Origin: a virus
DNA length: 52,482 nt
Direction: 5' to 3' (one strand)
Virus record (IMG/VR): IMGVR_UViG_3300039159_000058
Span: 1-52,482 of that record
The first letter of the stretch is position 1; the number at the start of each line of letters is the position of its first letter. Of this stretch, positions 25,407-34,183 are shown one piece after another. The translations under genes were made by a program, and so were the position numbers. The notes beneath the pieces are model-generated. The model ran no database searches and had not been told where the DNA came from. It saw nothing but the letters and a program-made list of their open reading frames with translations.

Positions 25407-28400
25407 ATGAGCTCATTAGCAAATTTACGAGAGTCTTACCCAGAGCAGACTAAAGATCTAACAGATTCCGATATAGTTTTTGGGTCTGCGAAAATGTTTG
25501 GCGTATCCCCCAAAGAGGTTGCTACGTCACTCGGATTAGATCCAAATGACAGAACTTGGGGCGAAGCAATCGTAGACACAGGGGTGCGAGCACTTAATGC
25601 CGTAGTGGGATCTGCTGGGGCTATTGCCTCGGCTTTTGATCCAAAGGGTAGTGAGGATATAAAAACACTTCAAGGCTACGGCGAAGAGGCTATGTCGCTT
25701 AAGTCTCGCATCGCCAGTGATGAGTTTAATACGGCGCTATCAACTAGTAATCTTGGAACACAAGCTAAAGGTGTTTGGGAATATATAAAGCAAGACCCCG
25801 TGGGTACCGCAGCTGAAGCCATTGGTAATTTTGTTATCCCCGGTGCAGCCATTAAAGGCGTTAAAGCTCTATCTATGGGGGCAAAACTATCTACAAAAGC
25901 CGCAGGAAACGTGGCTCTTGGTGCGGGCGCTGTTGTGGGCGGTGTGATGTCTGGTGGCGACGCTGCGGGGGATGCTTACGAGCGAGTCTTTAAGGCCACA
26001 AATGATGCAGATAAAGCTAATAGTGCAGCCAGATCGGCGCAAGTAATTCCTACTTTTGTCGGAGCAGGTGCGTCCCTTATAGGGCTAGAGAAATATCTGG
26101 CTAAAGGCGTTGGCCGCGCAAAAATAATAGGGACGGGTCTAAAAGAAGGCGTGAGTGAGCTTGTCGATGAGGGCACAAGTAAGTTAGAAGCAAATAGAGC
26201 TGTTGCACCGTATGTGGCGGGCACGGATATTATGGCGGGTGTGTTCGGCTCAGGACTCTACGGCATGGCGCAAGGCGGTGTGGTAGGTTCTACGGGGGCT
26301 GTGGTTAACAATATCAGTGTTGCGAGGGATGAGCGCAATAACGGCATTACGGTCGTAGGATATGTAGATAAAGCTGATAAGGCCGCAGCGCAAGCTATAA
26401 ATGGTACGAGCAATACCGATACGGGACAAACAGGCGGTCAATATACTCCCCCCACATTAGAGCAACAAGCCGATGCGATTGAGGTTAAACGTTTAGAAGC
26501 CAAGCAACTTGCCGCACAAGAACAGCAAAAAGCTAATGCGCAACAAGCACCAGTAGTTGCTGCGCAGCAACAACAAGCTGCACAAGCACAGTCAGTGCAA
26601 ACAGCGCAACAGTTATTTGATCAATTCGGCATGAAACCCGTATTAAACGACGTAGACGGGCAACCCACAGGTAAATTTGTAGTGGGCGAGAAAATGTTTT
26701 TTACCGAAAACGATGCTGTCAATTTCGCTAAAGGCTTGGTTGACGCTGGTAAAGACTTAAATCCCTATCAACAAAGTATGGTGGGAGTCTTATTTGGTGG
26801 TGATACGCTTGCTGCTAAAGCCGGGGATACTGCGAAGGGGATGGTAAGTCGTGCGGTTAAGTTTATGTCCGACAATCAGCTCTCGTCTGCGAAGACTATG
26901 GAAGAGGCTGTAACCCGAATTGATCAAATTATTGAAAACACTGCGCCCAATACAGACCTATCAAGCAGTAAACCTAACGTAGACGCTAGAAGGCTTTTAT
27001 CGCTTGATAAGTTACGCACGTCTATTACCGGTGAGGCTTCTGTTCGTTTGTCGGAGATAGCGGAGCAGCAAAGGCTTGTCGTAGAAAACGAGGTCAAAGC
27101 GAAAGAGGACGCAAAACAAGCGGCTCAAGCGGCAAAAGATAAGAAGGCTGCTGATGCTGCGGCAAAGAAAGCGGGCAAAGGGGCTGCGAAAACATCGACA
27201 GATGTAAAAAGCCAAACAAACACAGCAAGTGCAACAAACACAACAAGTGCAACAGACGCGGCAAGTGCATCTAGCCCAGTGACTAATGTATCTGTTGGAC
27301 AATATTTAGCCGAACAGGCAAATAACGGGGGCGTATCCCCAACAACTGGAGATTCAAATGGACAGCAACAACAGCAAAGTGCTACCGGGGTGGGAACAGT
27401 TCCAGTCCAAAGCGGAGCAAATCAAGACAGCACAAACACAGATGGGGATGTACGACCTACGAGCAATGAACCCATCGGGGCAGGAAGTGTCGGACTTGGA
27501 CCGAATGGCCAGCAAAATGACTCCCGAGGAACAAACGGAGATGAACAACGAACCGTACAACCCGCCAATACCAATGAGCGCAGTACTACTGGGCAAAACA
27601 TTGCGCAGGAAGTAATATCACCCAATAGCCCTAATTTAACGGGACAAGGAGACGTAGTTGGCTCAAGAACCGAAAGCAACACCACAAGTAACGTCCCTAC
27701 GGACACCGGAGGAAAGAGCTCTGTTTCGCCAGAAGTTGGCAGCTCAAATACTGGAGTTGTGGAAGGAAAAAGACCCCGAGGGCGTGCGCCGCGTGGACCG
27801 AACGTATCGACTGTCGCAAGCGATGTTACCGCTGCTACTGAAAATGACGGAAGAAGAAAAGGCCGCCAAGAAACTCCCGCCGAACGAGCTGCCATAGATG
27901 GAGCTGTTGCGCAGAGTCGTGAGTTAAACGGTGCGTTAGAGCGAGTATTTAACAAAGTATTTGTGACCTTTGGCGGTAACTCTGGGATTAAAAACGCTAG
28001 TAAAAAAGTTGATTTCTTTGCGCAGTTTTATCTAAATCCAGATGCTCTAGCGGATACGTCGTTACCGCAAATCGCAATAGACATGGATGTTCCCCTAGGG
28101 ACTATAAAGTCTTGGAGTGCGGAGCTGGCGCAAGATCCCGTCACAGGGCGTAGTGTTTTTGATGCGAAATACGAATCACGTTTGCGTGAGGCTTACGCAG
28201 CGGTTGCTAAAGATCTTAACCTCACAATAGAAGAAATGACTGCTGTTGTTCAGGCCAATGACTCTGTAGCAAAAATGACGAATGAGCTGAGCGAAGCTTT
28301 TGAAGCGCAGCAACTCTTAGACGAGGTAACTGGTTCTGAATCAGGCGCCTTTGCGCGAGAAGCTGTGCAAGAACTCACAGATAAATCCTCTACGAAAGAA

Positions 28401-31400
28401 TCGCAAGAAGCCTTTGCGTATGACGCGCTCAAAGCAACTAATGAGAATAATGACACGGGTTTAACCCTAAGTGACAGCCCAAGTGACACGAGTGTATCGG
28501 AGCAATTCAACACCGGTGAGGGTATTAGTAACAATTACATAAAGTTATTTGAGGGCTTAGAAAACGCTAAGAAAAAGGGCGATGCCACGCAGATAGAGGC
28601 TGCGCAAAAGAAACTAGACGACTTTATGGCAAAGGTCCCTAAGCTTACAAAGGACTCTATTAAGTTTCGTAAAGTTGGGGATCAAACCAACACCAAAGAA
28701 GAATCAGATGGAGCGAGCGAAGCTACGGGTAAAACCACTGTCTCTGAACAGATTAAGGCTAAAGTCAAACAAAAAAATAACGACGCTAAGTCAGGCACTA
28801 AAGCCTTGCCTAATGGGGTTATTAAAACGTCTAAAGAGCAGTACACAGACTTGGTCAAAGACATTGCTCAAGCCCCAGCGTTTGATGCGTTAAGCAATAA
28901 ACAACAGTCCCTAGTTACGGATCTTGCGCAGCGCGGGAAGTTAAACCTTGCGGCCATTAATCGTATCGTGGGGGAGGATTCGGTCCAGCTAAGCATAGCG
29001 CCCAAGGCTAAAGAAACATACATAGCGAATGATCTACGAGCCCAAGTGGTCGCATACATCGGGGTAGATAACAAAGACAAACTTGTCGTTTTACAGAGTG
29101 CCAAGGACATTCCCGCTCGCATAGTAAAACGAGAGCCAAAAGTACTTACCGCTGGGGGGTTTGTTTTTGAGAAACGTGCGTATTTAATTGCGGACAATAT
29201 CGCCCAGGGGCGTGGTATTGCAACATTTATGCACGAAGTCGGAGGCCATATAGGCCTACAACAAATGCTGGGTGATGAGTTCCATAATTTAGTAGACGAA
29301 ATATATGAGTGGAATAAAAGTGATGCTAACTCGCTTGAAGCAAAGTTGGCTCAAGCAGCCATTAGACGTGTAGCGGCTACAGATGTCTCTGGCCTTAAGT
29401 ATGAAAACGAATTGGTTGCGTACTTTATCGAAGAAGCAGTGCTCGCTGGCGTAAAGCCCACACATACGGGTAAAGTTGAACGAGTACTTAAAAAAGTAAT
29501 CAATGCGTTTAAAAAGGCATTATCGGTTCTTGGTATGAACCCGCAGTTCCTGACTGCCAAAGATGTTGTGAATCTGGCCTACGGTGCGGCTCAGATGGAG
29601 CTTAGCAACAAATTAGAAAGCACTAAGGACTCAGACAAAGAGGTGCAATTGTCAGAAAAAGATAACTTAACCCCAGCGCAAGAGAGTCGTATCGACCGCA
29701 ACATGGAGCGAGTACCGGGAAAAGTACGGGATGTGTTCTCAGCCTACTCAAAAGCCATTGCGCGACAAAGTAATAAGTTACGTTTTACGGGTCAGTTAAT
29801 AGAACAAGCTGCAAAGAGAATACCTGCGGCTAAAAGATATCTTGACCTTACGCGGGAGCAAATCGCGATTCGCGCCAAAGCACTTTACGACGTGGAGAAG
29901 ATATCCAATAAGTTTGATGCGTTACCAAAACCCGAACAGCGCGCAGTTAATCGTCTGTTAAAGGAGTCTACTCGAACAGGCAAGTGGGCTTTTGTACCCT
30001 CGTGGGTTCGTGGGGACGACGGAAAACCATCGATTAAAGCTAACGAAAGTCTTAAAGAGCAGTTCGATCTTTTATCGGCTCCGGCGCAACAAACAGTACG
30101 TGACGTGTTCGCAAACGGTTATGTCAGTATGGACAAGATGCGCGATGGTGCTACGCAGATGATTAACAGCATGTACGCCGAGAATATCGAGACCGCTAGG
30201 CGCGCCAACGACACAGAAACAGTAGCTGACTTACAAAAAGAGATGCGCACTCAGTTAGCTGACTTTAACCGGCTCTTTACGGAAAGAGGCCGCAAGCCCT
30301 ACGCGCCACTGCGACGATTCGGAAACCACGTGGTGGTTATGCGCTCCAAAGAGATGTTAGATGCGTTAAACACAGTGGAGACTGCGCAAGACAAAAGCAC
30401 ACCAGAAGATGTCGTTAAAGAGGCTAAAAAGTTTATTCGCGACAACGAAGGTAATGCCGAGCATTACCAACTGCACTTTAGAGAGAGCGGTATTGCAGCG
30501 CAAAGTTTGGCTCGAAGTTTAAAAGATATTGCCGGATCGACAGTGCAGACGTTTACGCGAGACCAAGCAGCCAAGGAGCTCTATACATCGGCAGATATTC
30601 ATGGGCTTATGTATCGATTACGTAAAAAATCAGCCGACGTGGTTGAAGGATCTACGGACCCTAAAACTGGGCGCGAGCTTGGCAACTTGTTAACCGAGCT
30701 GCATTTAACGCTTTTGTCAGAGCAAAACGCAAGACACGCCGAACATCGGCGGGTAGAAGGTGGTGTTGAGGGCGCGGAAGATAACATGATGCGTGCGTTT
30801 CATTCTCACGGAATGTCCACAGCGTCTGTAATCGCAGGGATGCACAAAAGTAAAGACATCGTTAACGCTCTTGAGCAGTTTGAAAAAGCCGCCAATGACC
30901 GAACCAACCCTAACAGGGCTCAGGACACAGCGCTCTATAACGAGGTAGCAGCTCGTTACGCGGTCGGACTGGATACAAATGATTCTGTGATTACCGATAC
31001 GGTACTAAAGTACAACTCTGCGATGATGCTTTTGCTTAAGCCCACGTATTACTTGCAGAACTTAATGCAGCCCTGGTCAATGACGTTACCCGTGTTGGCA
31101 GGTCGTTTTGGGCTACGTGCTGCGAAAGCTCTAGGGGCTGCGCAAACAGAAATTAGTGCCGTTATGTCCGGGGAGCGGTTAACCCTAGATACTATAGAAA
31201 AACTACCCCACGATGTACGTGGCGCGGTTAAAGACTTACTTGACTCGGGTCGCTTAAGCATCTCGCTTGACCAAGATATGGGTAATAGGCTGCGAGGGGC
31301 AAACGCTGGGGACAAAGTAATTACTAAGCTCCAAGGTATTGTCGAACGTGTAGAGGGTTTTAACCGAGTTAGCACAGCTATAGCTGCCTACCGTATGGCG

Positions 31401-32504
31401 GTTCTTGCGGGGGACTCTCACGTTAAGGCTGTTAATTACGCAGGAAACATTATTTACGATACACACGGAGACTACTCCGGGGCTAACGCTCCACGTCTTA
31501 TGCGCTCACAAGTAGGTCGAGTGCTTACACAGTTCCGTAAATTTCAGCTTATTCAAATTGGATTACTCGCTAAGCTTGGGCGTGAGTCGTTTCTAGACGG
31601 CTCACTTGACGCGGATGAGAAGTTAATTGCCCGTAAAGCGCTTGGGTATACCTTGTCTACTGCGTTCGCCATGGGCGGGCTATATGCGCTTCCTGGGGTT
31701 ACTGCTGCGATGTGGATACTAGGTAAAGTGTTTGGGAGCGCCGATGAGCCTCAGGACCCAGAAGCCCAAGAAGCACGGTTACGTAAAAAGATAGGAAACC
31801 CTGGCGTAGCTGATATTTTATTGCGCGGGGCTTCACGCTCAGTTCTTGGGATGCAAGACGGGCAAGCCTTAGGACTGGCTGATTGGAGCGGCATGTTAAG
31901 TCTCTTGCCGTACACCAAAATAGAAACCGCAGATCGTTCGACGTACCAGAACATATTGACTGGTCTGTCAGGCGCGGCCATAGGTGGTACGGGGCTAAAA
32001 ATGTTTGAGTCTATGGGTAAATTTGCTGAGGGCGATATTGCGGGTGGACTCGCTAAAGCTCTCCCCTCAGGTGTGGCCAATATAGTTAAAGCTATGCAAC
32101 TTGCAGAAAAAGGTGTCACACGTACTTCTGGGACTCAAATACTTAGCCCTGATGACATTTCTGGGTTCACAGTTTTCTTAGCCGGTTTGGGGGTTAAGAC
32201 GGGCGAGGTAGTGGACAAAGAGTTTACAAACCGTGTGGTTAACACCTACGAAGCGTTCTACAAAAATGAGTCGCAAATGATCACTAAAGATTACTCCGAA
32301 GCTTGGGAGAAAGGTGACTCAAAAGCTATGCAAGAAGCTCGAGAGCGTTGGAGCGAACTTAATGACTCCAGAAAAAATAATGGGTTCACACCACAGCCGT
32401 TTTCAACACTTATTAAATCGCCACTAGGTAAGCGTAAATTTGAAAACAAACTTAAAGGTCAGTTGTCAAACACGGGTAATCTTTTAACAGGAAAAGGGGA
32501 GTAA
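25407..32504 (+). CDS. Giant internal virion protein (2365 aa) with polyvalent-protein domains
   Basis: This very large protein begins with a helical region carrying glycine-rich hydrophobic stretches (about residues 70-310). Gln/Ala and Lys/Ala coils follow, then a disordered Ser/Thr/Asn/Gly/Gln linker (about 594-828). A peptidase-like segment has FMHEVGGHIGL (His1276, Glu1277, His1281) and a later YENELVAYFIEEA. The C-terminal part (LLLKPTYYLQNLMQPW near 1876; DTHGDYSGANAPRLM near 2015; hydrophobic stretches near 2070-2110) resembles the LPD38-type domain of phage polyvalent proteins. It is probably ejected into the host, like T7 gp16. The metal motif is HExxxH, not classical HExxH, so activity is uncertain. 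Two other genes lie in another frame in the linker. Confidence 0.8.
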   Translation: MSSLANLRESYPEQTKDLTDSDIVFGSAKMFGVSPKEVATSLGLDPNDRTWGEAIVDTGVRALNAVVGSAGAIASAFDPKGSEDIKTLQGYGEEAMSLKSRIASDEFNTALSTSNLGTQAKGVWEYIKQDPVGTAAEAIGNFVIPGAAIKGVKALSMGAKLSTKAAGNVALGAGAVVGGVMSGGDAAGDAYERVFKATNDADKANSAARSAQVIPTFVGAGASLIGLEKYLAKGVGRAKIIGTGLKEGVSELVDEGTSKLEANRAVAPYVAGTDIMAGVFGSGLYGMAQGGVVGSTGAVVNNISVARDERNNGITVVGYVDKADKAAAQAINGTSNTDTGQTGGQYTPPTLEQQADAIEVKRLEAKQLAAQEQQKANAQQAPVVAAQQQQAAQAQSVQTAQQLFDQFGMKPVLNDVDGQPTGKFVVGEKMFFTENDAVNFAKGLVDAGKDLNPYQQSMVGVLFGGDTLAAKAGDTAKGMVSRAVKFMSDNQLSSAKTMEEAVTRIDQIIENTAPNTDLSSSKPNVDARRLLSLDKLRTSITGEASVRLSEIAEQQRLVVENEVKAKEDAKQAAQAAKDKKAADAAAKKAGKGAAKTSTDVKSQTNTASATNTTSATDAASASSPVTNVSVGQYLAEQANNGGVSPTTGDSNGQQQQQSATGVGTVPVQSGANQDSTNTDGDVRPTSNEPIGAGSVGLGPNGQQNDSRGTNGDEQRTVQPANTNERSTTGQNIAQEVISPNSPNLTGQGDVVGSRTESNTTSNVPTDTGGKSSVSPEVGSSNTGVVEGKRPRGRAPRGPNVSTVASDVTAATENDGRRKGRQETPAERAAIDGAVAQSRELNGALERVFNKVFVTFGGNSGIKNASKKVDFFAQFYLNPDALADTSLPQIAIDMDVPLGTIKSWSAELAQDPVTGRSVFDAKYESRLREAYAAVAKDLNLTIEEMTAVVQANDSVAKMTNELSEAFEAQQLLDEVTGSESGAFAREAVQELTDKSSTKESQEAFAYDALKATNENNDTGLTLSDSPSDTSVSEQFNTGEGISNNYIKLFEGLENAKKKGDATQIEAAQKKLDDFMAKVPKLTKDSIKFRKVGDQTNTKEESDGASEATGKTTVSEQIKAKVKQKNNDAKSGTKALPNGVIKTSKEQYTDLVKDIAQAPAFDALSNKQQSLVTDLAQRGKLNLAAINRIVGEDSVQLSIAPKAKETYIANDLRAQVVAYIGVDNKDKLVVLQSAKDIPARIVKREPKVLTAGGFVFEKRAYLIADNIAQGRGIATFMHEVGGHIGLQQMLGDEFHNLVDEIYEWNKSDANSLEAKLAQAAIRRVAATDVSGLKYENELVAYFIEEAVLAGVKPTHTGKVERVLKKVINAFKKALSVLGMNPQFLTAKDVVNLAYGAAQMELSNKLESTKDSDKEVQLSEKDNLTPAQESRIDRNMERVPGKVRDVFSAYSKAIARQSNKLRFTGQLIEQAAKRIPAAKRYLDLTREQIAIRAKALYDVEKISNKFDALPKPEQRAVNRLLKESTRTGKWAFVPSWVRGDDGKPSIKANESLKEQFDLLSAPAQQTVRDVFANGYVSMDKMRDGATQMINSMYAENIETARRANDTETVADLQKEMRTQLADFNRLFTERGRKPYAPLRRFGNHVVVMRSKEMLDALNTVETAQDKSTPEDVVKEAKKFIRDNEGNAEHYQLHFRESGIAAQSLARSLKDIAGSTVQTFTRDQAAKELYTSADIHGLMYRLRKKSADVVEGSTDPKTGRELGNLLTELHLTLLSEQNARHAEHRRVEGGVEGAEDNMMRAFHSHGMSTASVIAGMHKSKDIVNALEQFEKAANDRTNPNRAQDTALYNEVAARYAVGLDTNDSVITDTVLKYNSAMMLLLKPTYYLQNLMQPWSMTLPVLAGRFGLRAAKALGAAQTEISAVMSGERLTLDTIEKLPHDVRGAVKDLLDSGRLSISLDQDMGNRLRGANAGDKVITKLQGIVERVEGFNRVSTAIAAYRMAVLAGDSHVKAVNYAGNIIYDTHGDYSGANAPRLMRSQVGRVLTQFRKFQLIQIGLLAKLGRESFLDGSLDADEKLIARKALGYTLSTAFAMGGLYALPGVTAAMWILGKVFGSADEPQDPEAQEARLRKKIGNPGVADILLRGASRSVLGMQDGQALGLADWSGMLSLLPYTKIETADRSTYQNILTGLSGAAIGGTGLKMFESMGKFAEGDIAGGLAKALPSGVANIVKAMQLAEKGVTRTSGTQILSPDDISGFTVFLAGLGVKTGEVVDKEFTNRVVNTYEAFYKNESQMITKDYSEAWEKGDSKAMQEARERWSELNDSRKNNGFTPQPFSTLIKSPLGKRKFENKLKGQLSNTGNLLTGKGE
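27358..27615 (+). CDS. Nested gene 1 inside the giant virion gene (other frame)
   Basis: This predicts an 85-residue hydrophilic protein in the +1 frame relative to the giant gene. It has an ATG with GGAG ending six bases upstream. The composition is ordinary for a helical soluble protein (SKVLPGWEQFQSKAEQIKTAQ; PSGQEVSDLDRMASKMTPEE), with aromatic residues and a Pro-rich PYNPPIP motif. The giant protein in the same stretch is pure Ser/Thr/Asn/Gly/Gln disorder. This is the signature of overprinting. Function is unknown; perhaps a minor virion protein or chaperone for the giant protein. No family is recognised. Confidence 0.65.
   Translation: MDSNNSKVLPGWEQFQSKAEQIKTAQTQMGMYDLRAMNPSGQEVSDLDRMASKMTPEEQTEMNNEPYNPPIPMSAVLLGKTLRRK
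27658..27897 (+). CDS. Nested gene 2 inside the giant virion gene (other frame)
   Basis: This predicts a 79-residue protein in the same frame as nested gene 1. It starts at TTG 27658, immediately after an in-frame TAG, with AAGGAG ending six bases upstream. The sequence looks like a real folded helical protein: SLRTPEERALFRQKLAAQILELW, then VRRVDRTYRLSQAMLPLLLKMTEEEKAAKK. The overlapping giant-protein residues are disordered linker. Two consecutive reading frames with near-perfect ribosome sites are unlikely by chance. Partner and role are unknown. Confidence 0.7.
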   Translation: MAQEPKATPQVTSLRTPEERALFRQKLAAQILELWKEKDPEGVRRVDRTYRLSQAMLPLLLKMTEEEKAAKKLPPNELP

Positions 32505-32506
32505 AA

Positions 32507-32764
32507 ATGGGGAGTAAAAAAGGGGTATCGTTGGCAGTTGGTAGGGGTGAAAAGTTACCTACCAAAGAGGGGGCTGGGCTTACGGAAAAAGGGCGTCAAA
32601 AGTACAACGCAAAAACGGGGTCAAATCTTAAAGCTCCGCAGCCTGAAGGGGGTCCACGAAAGAAATCGTTTTGCGCTAGAATGTCAAAAGTGCCCGGTCC
32701 AATGGTAGACGATAAAGGACAACCGACACGCAAGGCAGCAAGCTTAAAAAGATGGAAGTGCTAG
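32507..32764 (+). CDS. Small basic protein (DUF6321-like)
   Basis: This 85-residue, strongly basic protein contains KLPTKEGAGLTEKGRQKYNAKTGSNLKAPQPEGG, RKKSFCARMSKVPGPM and TRKAASLKRWKC, the motif order of the small phage DUF6321 group. The ribosome site is GGGGAG, seven bases upstream. It is the last gene of the late operon and precedes a terminator-like hairpin. Its charge suggests binding to DNA or to the acidic giant protein, but no function is established. It has two cysteines, one at the C-terminal residue. Confidence 0.7.
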   Translation: MGSKKGVSLAVGRGEKLPTKEGAGLTEKGRQKYNAKTGSNLKAPQPEGGPRKKSFCARMSKVPGPMVDDKGQPTRKAASLKRWKC

Positions 32765-32824
32765 TAGAAATTAGTGGTTAAAAACAACTAAAAACGCGGG
32801 GAACAAAACGGGGAGTTTAGGTAA

Positions 32825-32846
32825 AAAAGGGCTTTATTCCCCTTTT
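32825..32846 (+). terminator. Terminator-like hairpin after the late operon
   Basis: The stem AAAAGGG (32825-32831) pairs with CCCTTTT (32840-32846) around an 8-base loop, giving an A-rich left side and T-rich right side, as in short rho-independent terminators. It lies 60 bp after the last late gene. The stem is short, so termination may be partial. It sits inside the CGGGGA repeat region. Confidence 0.55.
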
Positions 32847-32858
32847 ATCGGGGAGTTG

Positions 32859-32945
32859 GTTAGTAAGTATATACGCGTATTTTCCCTGTTTTTACGCTGT
32901 TAAACCATTGATTTTATTAGAACGGTACTTTTATACTAGCTAACA
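32859..32945 (+). promoter_or_regulatory. int: Integrase promoter/operator
   Basis: GTTAGTAAGTATAT is at 32859-32872. Downstream a sigma70-like promoter has -35 TTGATT (32908-32913), an 18-bp spacer and -10 TATACT (32932-32937). The -10 box runs into TAGCTAACA (32937-32945), so the shared motif would cover the transcription start. The leader to the integrase ATG is then about 220 bases and contains four CGGGGA-type repeats. Confidence 0.65.
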
Positions 32946-33166
32946 TATTTAAAAAATTGGTGCCCAGAAGAGGTAGTTGATTTCAATTTAATTCCTTTAT
33001 AATCAAGATGTTACGTTTTTTCTCGGGGAGCAATTTTTCGGGGAGTTAGATTCCGAGGGGAGAACACACGGGGAATTATAGTCAGTAAAAAATAATTTTT
33101 ACGTTTTAAGCATCATCTAAATTTATTGCCTAAACTAACTCCATATACACACCTTTGGGGTTTTAG

Positions 33167-34183
33167 ATGGCGTACTTAGAGAAATTAAAAAACGGTAGAA
33201 TCCGGGTGCAAATACGTGGCGCCGGGAAGCCCCAAATTAGCAAAACTTTTACCTCAAAAAATGAAGCTGACGCGTGGGTAAAATACATCGAAATAGAGGG
33301 CGGAGATTCTCTACTTTATAACCACAAAAAAAATACCGTAGGGGATTTATTTACCCGGTATATGTTTAAGGTTAGTGTTAACAAAAAGAGTGGTCGTTCT
33401 GAGATTATTCGGATCATGAAAATGATCCGTGAAGTGGACTTTATGCGGCTTCCATTGACCAAATTAAGTCACATACATTTACGGGAATGGCGCGATCAGC
33501 GAGTCACTGAAGTAAGCGATTCGTCCACCCGACGAGAGTTCAATACTATCAGTGCAGTTATCAATCACTCGATAAAAGAATGGGACGTTCCGCTCTCCCT
33601 GGATATGACAAAAAAGGTCAGAAGGCCCATCGAACACAAACCCAGAAGTCGGAATGTGTCACAAAAAGAAATTGCATTGCTGTGGGAAAATACCCCGGAA
33701 ATTGGCCGAGGTGTAGCAGGTTACGTTGCCGCGATATTTGAGTTTTGTTGCGAAACGGCCATGCGAAAAGGTGAGGCTTTGGCGCTCACTTGGGATGATA
33801 TTAAGACTGGAGACAACGGCACAACGTGGGCAATTATTCGTGAATCCAAAAACGGAACCAGTAGATTTGTCCCTTTTACGAGCCGTGCTAAGGAAATAAT
33901 TGCTAAGATTCCCTTAAAAGAACCAAGGGTTTTCCCTATTACTTCGGGAGCCCTTGATCCTGTGTTTAGAGAGTTAGCTAGGAAGCTTGGAATAGAAAAT
34001 TTACACTTCCACGATAGTCGGCATCAAGCGACCCTTATGCTTTCGAAGAAGTTTTCTCCGCTTGAGCTTGCAAAAGTGACCGGGCATAAGTCCCTGGATG
34101 TTTTATTGAACGTATACTATCAGCCGACTGGTGACGATTTAGCTCAAACACTTGCGTCTTCTGTCCTTGAGCCAACACCTTAG
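33167..34183 (+). CDS. int: Tyrosine-family site-specific integrase
   Basis: This 338-residue recombinase would integrate the phage at a host attachment site. An N-terminal arm-binding-like domain (residues 1-50) and a SAM-like core-binding domain (55-145) precede the catalytic domain. All key residues are present: Arg200 (AMRKGEAL), a likely Lys228, His282 and Arg285 (HDSRH), His307 (GHKSL) and Tyr317 or Tyr318. The length is normal. The start follows a T-rich leader without a strong Shine-Dalgarno. Its last 149 bp overlap the convergent excisionase-like gene. The protein looks intact, so the phage is probably temperate. Confidence 0.93.
   Translation: MAYLEKLKNGRIRVQIRGAGKPQISKTFTSKNEADAWVKYIEIEGGDSLLYNHKKNTVGDLFTRYMFKVSVNKKSGRSEIIRIMKMIREVDFMRLPLTKLSHIHLREWRDQRVTEVSDSSTRREFNTISAVINHSIKEWDVPLSLDMTKKVRRPIEHKPRSRNVSQKEIALLWENTPEIGRGVAGYVAAIFEFCCETAMRKGEALALTWDDIKTGDNGTTWAIIRESKNGTSRFVPFTSRAKEIIAKIPLKEPRVFPITSGALDPVFRELARKLGIENLHFHDSRHQATLMLSKKFSPLELAKVTGHKSLDVLLNVYYQPTGDDLAQTLASSVLEPTP

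Larger units (their letters stand above)
32797..33077 (+). repeat. Seven CGGGGA direct repeats in the integration region
   Basis: The 402-bp gap between the late operon and the integrase has seven same-orientation copies of a CGGGGAGTT-like motif. They begin at 32797 (CGGGGAA), 32809 (CGGGGAGTT), 32849 (CGGGGAGTT), 33024 (CGGGGAGCA), 33039 (CGGGGAGTT), 33057 (GGGGAGAA) and 33069 (CGGGGAATT). They fall in two groups on either side of a 170-bp AT-rich stretch. The layout resembles arm-type sites flanking an attachment core (attP), or operators for integrase. A core cannot be named without the host sequence. Confidence 0.75.

Noticed and set aside
28675-28893. Third nested frame in the giant virion gene
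   Set aside because: The translation is Lys/Leu/Ser-rich shadow sequence with no ribosome site, and the main frame here is normal coding sequence.
25407-32504. Giant gene as a tape-measure protein of a long-tailed phage
   Set aside because: No tail tube, tail chaperone frameshift or baseplate genes are present, and its domains resemble podovirus ejection and polyvalent proteins.
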